DNA of 11,892 nt from Planctomycetota bacterium (GTDB taxonomy: Bacteria > Planctomycetota > UBA8108 > UBA1146), in contig NZJA01000060.1 in NCBI GenBank assembly GCA_002691835.1, positions 1-11,892 of the forward strand, given 5' to 3'. The position numbers and the translations under genes were made by a program. The notes under the pieces were generated by a model, which had not been told where the DNA came from, did not search any database, and was given only the letters and a program-made list of their open reading frames with translations. Below, in pieces: positions 7,019-11,892 of the stretch. How positions within the stretch are numbered: the first letter of the stretch is position 1; every line of letters begins with the position of its first letter.

Positions 7019-8359
7019 ATGAATCATCAAAATAATGAAGCGGTACCACAAAATGGCCGCAGGGACTTTCTTAAGGGCGCAGCTCTTGCAGCCGGCGCAT
7101 TGGCGGTGACGGGGTGTGCTGTTCCCGGAGCCGAGCGTATCGAGGCTATTCCTGGATCGATCGGGTCTGCCAAAAGCCGCACTCCTGTGGGCGACGATGG
7201 GCTTGTGAATATCGCCATTCTTGGAACTGGTGGAATGGGTGGAGGGCACATTGATTCCTTCATGCGCTTCGCGAAGAAGGGTGAGGAAAAGGTTCAGATT
7301 GTCGCAGTCTGTGATGTCAATCTGGTTCGCCGAAAGGTCGCTGAGGATAAGGTGAATGCCAGTCAAGGTGGCACTGTTTCCGTTTATACCGATTACCGGG
7401 AGATGCTGGAAAGATCCGACATTCACGGGGTCGTCATCGCTTCTCCTGAGCACTGGCATGGAAAGATGGCAGAAGATTGCCTTCTTTCAGGAAAAGATGT
7501 CTACCTTGAAAAACCGATGACTCTCAATCTCCCGGATGCTCTTCGTCTTCGGGAAGTTGTTCTGAAAAACCCCGACGTTTTGATTCAGGTGGGGACTCAG
7601 AAAATCATGCTTCCCAAGTACAAGGCCGCCCAGGATTTGATGGCTCGTGGAGGTATTGGCAAGGTGACATTCAGCCAGACTTCATACTGTAGAAATTCTA
7701 AAAATGGAGAATGGCTCTACTACGGGATCGATCCAAAGGTTCAGCCCGGAGAAACTCTCGACTGGGATCTTTGGTGCGGTCCATTGGGGCCAAGGGAATG
7801 GGATCCTGCGTTTTATGCTCGCTGGCGTCGTTATCGGGATGCTTCGACTGGAATCATCGGCGATTTGCTGGTTCATGAAGTGACGCCTTTGGTCATGGCG
7901 CTTGATCAAGGTTGGCCGACAAGAGTCGTTGCCACAGGTGGGCACTATGTCGACAAGGACATGGAGAACCATGATCAAGTCAACTTGCAGATTCAGTTTG
8001 AAAATGGACATACGCTGATCGTCGCTGGCTCGACCTGTAATGAGAATGGACTGGAGACGATGGTCCGCGGACACATGGGAACGGTCTACCTGAATGGTGG
8101 AAATTGTAAAATGGTTCCCCAGAGAATCTTTGCCGATGACATCGATCCTGAAGAAGTGGTCTGCGAAAACATTGGTAATGATCAGGATGCTTTGCGCAAG
8201 AATTGGCTCGATTGCATCCGTACCCGTCGTCAGCCCGATTCCAATGTTGAATTGGGAACGAAGGTGATGGTGATCGTCGATCTCGCTTCCCGCTCGATGT
8301 GGGAAGGAAAAGCCTACGAGTTCGATCCGGCCACGATGACCGCTTCTTCCATCAGCTAG
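7019..8359 (+). CDS. Tat-exported Gfo/Idh/MocA family oxidoreductase, lipoprotein
   Basis: This 446-residue protein has a twin-arginine motif GRRDFLKG (13-20), an Ala-rich hydrophobic region and a lipobox VTGC with C33. The Rossmann fold has GTGGMGG (69-75) and the catalytic EKP at 164-166 (VYLEKPMTL). A candidate active-site His is H286 in GDLLVHEVTP. The segment LDWDLWCGPLGPREWDP (248-264) is typical of the long exported subgroup found in Planctomycetota and Bacteroidota. Expected role: NAD(P)-linked oxidation or reduction of a glycoside or keto-sugar outside the cytoplasm, with the cofactor bound before Tat export, as in glucose-fructose oxidoreductase (family knowledge). ATG 7019 has AGAGAGGA 6 bases upstream, 24 bp after the preceding gene. 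Its TAG stop is in frame with the next gene, only a few bases away. Confidence 0.9.
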   Translation: MNHQNNEAVPQNGRRDFLKGAALAAGALAVTGCAVPGAERIEAIPGSIGSAKSRTPVGDDGLVNIAILGTGGMGGGHIDSFMRFAKKGEEKVQIVAVCDVNLVRRKVAEDKVNASQGGTVSVYTDYREMLERSDIHGVVIASPEHWHGKMAEDCLLSGKDVYLEKPMTLNLPDALRLREVVLKNPDVLIQVGTQKIMLPKYKAAQDLMARGGIGKVTFSQTSYCRNSKNGEWLYYGIDPKVQPGETLDWDLWCGPLGPREWDPAFYARWRRYRDASTGIIGDLLVHEVTPLVMALDQGWPTRVVATGGHYVDKDMENHDQVNLQIQFENGHTLIVAGSTCNENGLETMVRGHMGTVYLNGGNCKMVPQRIFADDIDPEEVVCENIGNDQDALRKNWLDCIRTRRQPDSNVELGTKVMVIVDLASRSMWEGKAYEFDPATMTASSIS

Positions 8360-8363
8360 GGGG
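8358..8363 (+). promoter_or_regulatory. Ribosome binding site of the ApbE-like gene, overlapping the upstream stop
   Basis: AGGGGG overlaps the TAG stop (8357-8359) of the upstream oxidoreductase. Its last base is the first base of GTG 8363, so that codon is too close to be the start. GTG 8369 (5 bases away) or TTG 8372 (8 bases away) fits better. Confidence 0.5.
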
Positions 8364-8368
8364 TGACG

Positions 8369-9298
8369 GTGTTGGAGCGAGGCGCCCTCGCGGCGATGGG
8401 AACCCGATTTGAAATCATCGCTGCGGGGGCGTCTGCGTCCCACGCTCGTGCGGCCATTGAGTCTGCACTGGCAGAGATCGAGCACTGTCATCAGTTGTGG
8501 AATCCTTTCAGTGGGGACAGTGTGGTGTCGCGTCTTCATGATGCATCTCGACCAGAGGTCCCGGTGGATGGACTGACTCTGGAACTTCTGGCTCTTTGTG
8601 AGCAGTTGCAACGGGAGACGGATGGCGCGTTTTCAGCCACTGTCGGTGATGTTCTGGCTTCCCGCGATCCCCGCAGATCCTCGGGAAAAGACAGCACCGG
8701 GAATCCGGATGTGAAGTCGCTCCCTGAGTCTCTCTTTAAAATCCATAGCCAGCCTCCCCACGTTCAAATTTTCGACCCTGATGTGCGTTGGGATTTTGGT
8801 GCGATCGCTAAAGGCTTCGCTCTGGATCTTGCACGCGATGCACTTTGTGAAGCGGGGGTGGAGAACGCTTTCCTGCATGGGGGATCGAGCAGTGTGGCGG
8901 TCCTGGGAAGTGCTCCCGGCCTGAATGGTTGGCGCGTTCAATTGCCTCATGGAGAAGTGGTTTCACTGGAGGACGGACAGAGCCTCGCTGTCAGCAGTGG
9001 TCAGGGCAACTACCGGGGGGATCATCTGGTCGATCCGGTCAGTGGCGAATGGATCGAGGACATGGCCTGGGGTTGTTGGGTTCGCGGAATCCGCTGTGCA
9101 GAAGTGGATGCGTGGGCAACGGCTCTGTTGGTTTCCCGTGACCGTTCCGTTCGACTGAAGGTCGCGGGAGCAGAGGGGGATGATTGGGGATTCTTTGAAA
9201 TCCCCGAAGCAGGGGAAGCCGGGATGAAGATGAGCCCTGAGGAGGAGATCGCTCTTCAGGTATTGGGCGTATCTTCGCGGGATGTGGAATCAGCATAA
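8369..9298 (+). CDS. apbE: FAD:protein FMN transferase, ApbE family, without signal peptide
   Basis: ApbE enzymes transfer FMN from FAD to a Thr or Ser in target proteins such as NqrB/NqrC, RnfG or FMN-binding-domain proteins. Counting from GTG 8369 (309 residues), the family motifs are present: AMGTRFEI (9-16), TDGAFSATVG (84-93), DFGAIAKGFALD (142-153), the HGGSSS glycine-rich loop (170-175), SSGQGNYRGDHLVDPVSG (209-226) and VDAWATALLV (246-255) with the metal-binding Asp. Length is near family normal. Most ApbE proteins are exported, but this one begins at the first strand. It cannot be extended upstream because an in-frame TAG, the stop of the preceding gene, lies 9 bases before the start. 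It is therefore predicted to be cytoplasmic. It sits between two Tat-exported oxidoreductases in the same operon. No flavinylation target is visible in the window. The exact start (8363, 8369 or 8372) is uncertain. Confidence 0.85.
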   Translation: MLERGALAAMGTRFEIIAAGASASHARAAIESALAEIEHCHQLWNPFSGDSVVSRLHDASRPEVPVDGLTLELLALCEQLQRETDGAFSATVGDVLASRDPRRSSGKDSTGNPDVKSLPESLFKIHSQPPHVQIFDPDVRWDFGAIAKGFALDLARDALCEAGVENAFLHGGSSSVAVLGSAPGLNGWRVQLPHGEVVSLEDGQSLAVSSGQGNYRGDHLVDPVSGEWIEDMAWGCWVRGIRCAEVDAWATALLVSRDRSVRLKVAGAEGDDWGFFEIPEAGEAGMKMSPEEEIALQVLGVSSRDVESA

Positions 9299-9352
9299 AG
9301 TTTTGACCGACGAGATCTGCTTTGCGGGGCAACGAACTCCGCTGGAGGAAAA

Positions 9353-10582
9353 ATGGCAACTGATCGCAGGGAATTCATGATTCAAAGTGCCGGTGCATTG
9401 GCGGGTGTCGCCTTGCTTCCGGGTTTGGAAGGATTGGCACGCACCATCGAAGAAGGGTATCCGGTGGGCATCATCGGGACCGGCCGGCAGGGGCGAGCCA
9501 TTGCAGCCGAGTTGCAGAAGATCGGCGCAAAAATCGTGGCCATCTGTGACAACGATGCTCCCAGACTTCGCAGTGGCAGTCGACGCGTCAAGGAAGCGAA
9601 GACCTACGCTGATGCGGATGAGATGCTCGCGACCGAAAAGGGGATGGAAGCGGTCTTCGTGGCCACTCCAACCCATCTGCACCGAGGAGTGGTAGAGGCT
9701 GCCATCGCCGCGGGGAAACATGTCTATTGTGAAGCCCCTCTGGCTCACAATGCAGAGGATGCCAAGGCGATTGCTCTGGCTGGCCGCAATAGTTCAAAAG
9801 TCTTTCAGTCAGGGCTCCTCGCACGTTCAAACCCCGTCTATTCATTGGCTCGGTCTTTCTATCGTACGGAGGCATTCCTGAAGCTCGTCTCGATGAGAGC
9901 TCAGAACTCCCGTAAGGATAGTTGGCGTCAAGCGGCATCGACAGCTGAGCGGCAGGCCCGCCTTGATTGGCGACTGAATGAAGCGCTTTCCATCGGCCTT
10001 CCGGGAGAGTTGGGAACTCATCAGTTTGATGTCTTTCATTGGTTTACCGGCAAGTACCCGGTTCGTGTCCATGGACGCGGTGCTGTTCGGGTTTGGGAGG
10101 ACGGTCGCAAAGTCGCTGACACGGTCAATCTGGTCTTGGAATTTGATGCGGGAGAGTGTCTTGAATATCAGGCGACTCTGGGAAATTCCTATGGAGGCAA
10201 ATACGAAGTTCTCCACGGTGTGAATTCGGCTTTCCGTTTGGCTTGGTCTCATGGCTGGATGTTCAAGGAAGCGGATGCGGCGACTCAAGGTTGGGAAGTT
10301 TACGCCAATCGTCAAAGATTCTTTAATGATGAAGGAATCACACTTATTGCCGATGCCACGAAATTGGCAAGCCAGAACAAATTGAAAGACGGAGTGGGTT
10401 TACCCCATGACTCTCTTTACTACGGAGTCTCTGATTTCCTGACCAGTTGTCAGGAAGGGAAATTTCCGAAGACGGGCGCTGGCGAGGGCTTCAGGGCAAC
10501 GATGGTTGGAATCGCAGCTCACAGAGCAGTTGTCGAAGGCGGGACTGTCGAAATTTCTGCCGAAGATCTGAAGGAGGCCTGA
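9353..10582 (+). CDS. Tat-exported Gfo/Idh/MocA family protein with EAP in place of EKP
   Basis: This 409-residue protein has a short twin-arginine leader (DRREFMIQ, 4-11) and a modest hydrophobic stretch (11-24), with likely cleavage near GLA at 27-29. There is no lipobox, so it is probably soluble. The Rossmann loop is GTGRQG (42-47). The family's catalytic EKP is replaced by E127-A128-P129 (VYCEAPLA), removing the usual lysine. GELGTHQFDVFHW (218-230) contains a conserved-looking His (H223) where the active-site His would fall. It may be a catalytically altered subgroup, using another acid/base, or a binding partner of the other dehydrogenases. GGAGG lies 4 bases before ATG 9353, and the gap to the ApbE gene is 54 bp without a terminator. 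The next gene starts one base after its stop codon. Confidence 0.87.
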   Translation: MATDRREFMIQSAGALAGVALLPGLEGLARTIEEGYPVGIIGTGRQGRAIAAELQKIGAKIVAICDNDAPRLRSGSRRVKEAKTYADADEMLATEKGMEAVFVATPTHLHRGVVEAAIAAGKHVYCEAPLAHNAEDAKAIALAGRNSSKVFQSGLLARSNPVYSLARSFYRTEAFLKLVSMRAQNSRKDSWRQAASTAERQARLDWRLNEALSIGLPGELGTHQFDVFHWFTGKYPVRVHGRGAVRVWEDGRKVADTVNLVLEFDAGECLEYQATLGNSYGGKYEVLHGVNSAFRLAWSHGWMFKEADAATQGWEVYANRQRFFNDEGITLIADATKLASQNKLKDGVGLPHDSLYYGVSDFLTSCQEGKFPKTGAGEGFRATMVGIAAHRAVVEGGTVEISAEDLKEA

Positions 10583-10583
10583 T

Positions 10584-11354
10584 TTGAAGATCGGAATCGG
10601 AGAGGGCCTTCACGGGTTACCACTGGGGGTACGCCTGGGATTAACAGGGCTTTGTCTCGTTCTCCTTGGAGGATTGTTCGCCAGTTTTCAGCACATGAAA
10701 AACCACTACTCGGATCGCGATGCAAAACCTGAATTTTCCATCGACGATGTGGTCAGCGCATATCACGGACTCGATAGTCCAGCCCCTCTTAAGGTCGCTT
10801 TAGAGAAGGGGCATCCGGAGACTTTGCCAGAAGCACAGAAAACGATTCTGTTGAATTGGCTCAATGGAGATCGCGTTCTGATGAAATATGACAGCGAGGA
10901 CTGGCCGGAAGTTCCAGCAGATATTCTCGATGAATACTGCCTCTCCTGTCATACCCGTGATCAGGCAGAGTCTCAGGGAATTCCAGCGCTTGAGTACTTT
11001 GACGATATTCAGAAACTGGTGGTTTCCCGTAAAGTGGAAAAAACGCCTGACGAGATACTGGCGGCTTCAACCCATGCACACGCCTTGAGCATGTCGATTC
11101 AAGGGATCGTTGTGCTCTTACTTGCATTGCTCACAGCATGGTCAACTCGAAGTGTGAGTTTTCTGTGCGCTTTGATGGGACTTGGTTTGCTTGGCGATAT
11201 TAGTGGGTGGTGGCTGGCTCGCTACAGTCCTGCTTTTGTGACTTTGATCATGGTTTCGGGTGCCGCCTACAGTGGAGTACAAGCTCTTCTTCTTGGTGGG
11301 ATCCTGTGGGATACCTGGTTTGGCTCTGCGAAATCGGAATCGACCGATTCGTAA
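10584..11354 (+). CDS. Membrane protein with one haem-c motif and four predicted membrane helices
   Basis: This 256-residue protein does not match a family I can name. Helices are predicted at about 15-35, 171-188, 190-212 and 217-243. Residues 36-165, between helices one and two, form a soluble domain with the haem-c attachment motif CLSCH (119-123), so this domain should face the periplasm. HAH at 164-166, at the entry to the second helix, could supply haem or metal ligands (inference). It most likely carries electrons between a membrane carrier and an exported partner, and the operon context points to the Tat dehydrogenases or an ApbE-modified flavoprotein. It starts at TTG 10584, one base after the preceding stop, with a perfect AAGGAGG 6 bases upstream. 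A single haem-c motif embedded in a four-helix protein is not a standard cytochrome layout. The reading frame is secure; the function is not. Confidence 0.75.
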   Translation: MKIGIGEGLHGLPLGVRLGLTGLCLVLLGGLFASFQHMKNHYSDRDAKPEFSIDDVVSAYHGLDSPAPLKVALEKGHPETLPEAQKTILLNWLNGDRVLMKYDSEDWPEVPADILDEYCLSCHTRDQAESQGIPALEYFDDIQKLVVSRKVEKTPDEILAASTHAHALSMSIQGIVVLLLALLTAWSTRSVSFLCALMGLGLLGDISGWWLARYSPAFVTLIMVSGAAYSGVQALLLGGILWDTWFGSAKSESTDS

Positions 11355-11399
11355 TGCTTTCATGGCTGGGTGTTGTTTGAGAAAAAATTAGGAGGCGGA

Positions 11400-11892
11400 A
11401 TGGATTCAGGATCAATGGGAACTCATCGGAGAGATTTTCTGAAGGGTGCAGTAGCGACAGCAGCATTGACTGGGCTATCTCCCCAGCTCATGGGAGGACT
11501 GGGACCTGTTTCTGGATCGGATGAAATTCGGGTTGGACTGATCGGTTGTGGCGGGCGTGGATCTGGAGCGGCTGACAATTGCGTGAAAGCCGCAGACGGA
11601 GTGAAGATTGTCGCTATGGCGGATCTCTTTCGTGATCGTTTGGAATCTAGCCGTAGTCACCTGATGGCTCTGGGAGAAAGTTTTGATGTTCCCGACGAGC
11701 GTTCTTTTGTGGGTTTCGATGGCTACAAAAAGGTACTGGAGTGTGATGTCGATTTGGTCATCCTTGCGACTCCTCCAGGATTCCGGCCCATCCACTTCGA
11801 GGCTGCGATTGATGCCGGCAAGCATGTCTTCATGGAAAAGCCGGTTGCGACGGATGGTCCGGGAATCCGCAAGGTTTTAGCGGCGACCCGCA
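11400..11892 (+). CDS. Tat-exported Gfo/Idh/MocA family oxidoreductase, 5' part (cut by window end)
   Basis: The first 164 codons are present and the frame is open to the window edge. A twin-arginine motif HRRDFLKG (9-16) is followed by a hydrophobic segment without a lipobox Cys, so a soluble exported enzyme is predicted. The Rossmann loop is GCGGRG (49-54), and the intact EKP motif is at 146-148 (VFMEKPVA). The C-terminal catalytic domain lies beyond the window. ATG 11400 is chosen because AGGAGG sits 4 bases upstream; the next in-frame ATG (11415) is too far from it. It follows the haem-c membrane protein by 45 bp without a terminator and is the third exported family member of the operon. 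This EKP copy could be the active partner of the EAP copy at 9353-10582 (inference). Confidence 0.88.
   Translation, partial: MDSGSMGTHRRDFLKGAVATAALTGLSPQLMGGLGPVSGSDEIRVGLIGCGGRGSGAADNCVKAADGVKIVAMADLFRDRLESSRSHLMALGESFDVPDERSFVGFDGYKKVLECDVDLVILATPPGFRPIHFEAAIDAGKHVFMEKPVATDGPGIRKVLAATR

Noticed and set aside
7682..8611. Minus-strand open frame (309 codons) across two plus-strand genes
   Set aside because: It spans the junction of the oxidoreductase and ApbE genes antisense and has no domain or start signal.
9976..9992. Second LacI-like palindrome (GAAGCGCTTTC)
   Set aside because: It lies inside the coding region of the 9353-10582 gene, has only an 8-bp perfect core, and is explained by the codons for NEALSI.

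Overview
The window looks like a carbohydrate-catabolism locus from a Planctomycetota-type bacterium; Verrucomicrobiota or Lentisphaerota are the main alternatives. This is inferred from gene content. There are several Tat-exported Gfo/Idh/MocA oxidoreductases, a DUF1080 (3-keto-disaccharide hydrolase family) lipoprotein, a NupG-like MFS permease, exported sugar-isomerase TIM barrels, and a secreted protein with paired EF-hand dockerin-like repeats and a Cys-rich tail of the kind common in that phylum. Base composition is moderate in G+C, and most genes start behind clear Shine-Dalgarno sequences. No rRNA, tRNA, CRISPR or transposase gene was seen.

Layout. (1) Positions 1-313 have no supported gene but carry two short tandem-repeat arrays (17-bp and 14-bp units). 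(2) Positions 314-2157 hold a tight plus-strand pair, a cytoplasmic TIM-barrel sugar isomerase/epimerase and a cytoplasmic Gfo/Idh/MocA dehydrogenase, closed by a perfect 20-bp-stem terminator. (3) Positions 2236-4415 hold two minus-strand genes for exported proteins: a duplicated beta-domain/dockerin-like secreted protein and a DUF1080 lipoprotein. (4) A 252-bp divergent intergenic region contains a LacI/GalR-type operator-like palindrome. (5) From 4668 to the right edge runs a compact plus-strand operon: MFS permease, Tat-lipoprotein TIM barrel, Tat-lipoprotein Gfo/Idh/MocA, ApbE-like FMN transferase, a second Tat Gfo/Idh/MocA with an altered catalytic motif, a membrane protein with one haem-c motif, and a third Tat Gfo/Idh/MocA cut by the window end.

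How the genes may work together (inference). Exported Gfo/Idh/MocA enzymes would oxidise a glycoside, typically at C3. DUF1080 would cleave the 3-keto-glycoside, the MFS protein would import a product, and the TIM-barrel and cytoplasmic Gfo/Idh/MocA enzymes would isomerise or reduce it. The individual chemistry is known for DUF1080 and Gfo/Idh/MocA families. The less usual part is the ApbE flavin transferase and the CxxCH membrane protein embedded between the exported dehydrogenases, which suggests a redox link to the membrane. No flavinylation target is visible in the window, so that link is a hypothesis.
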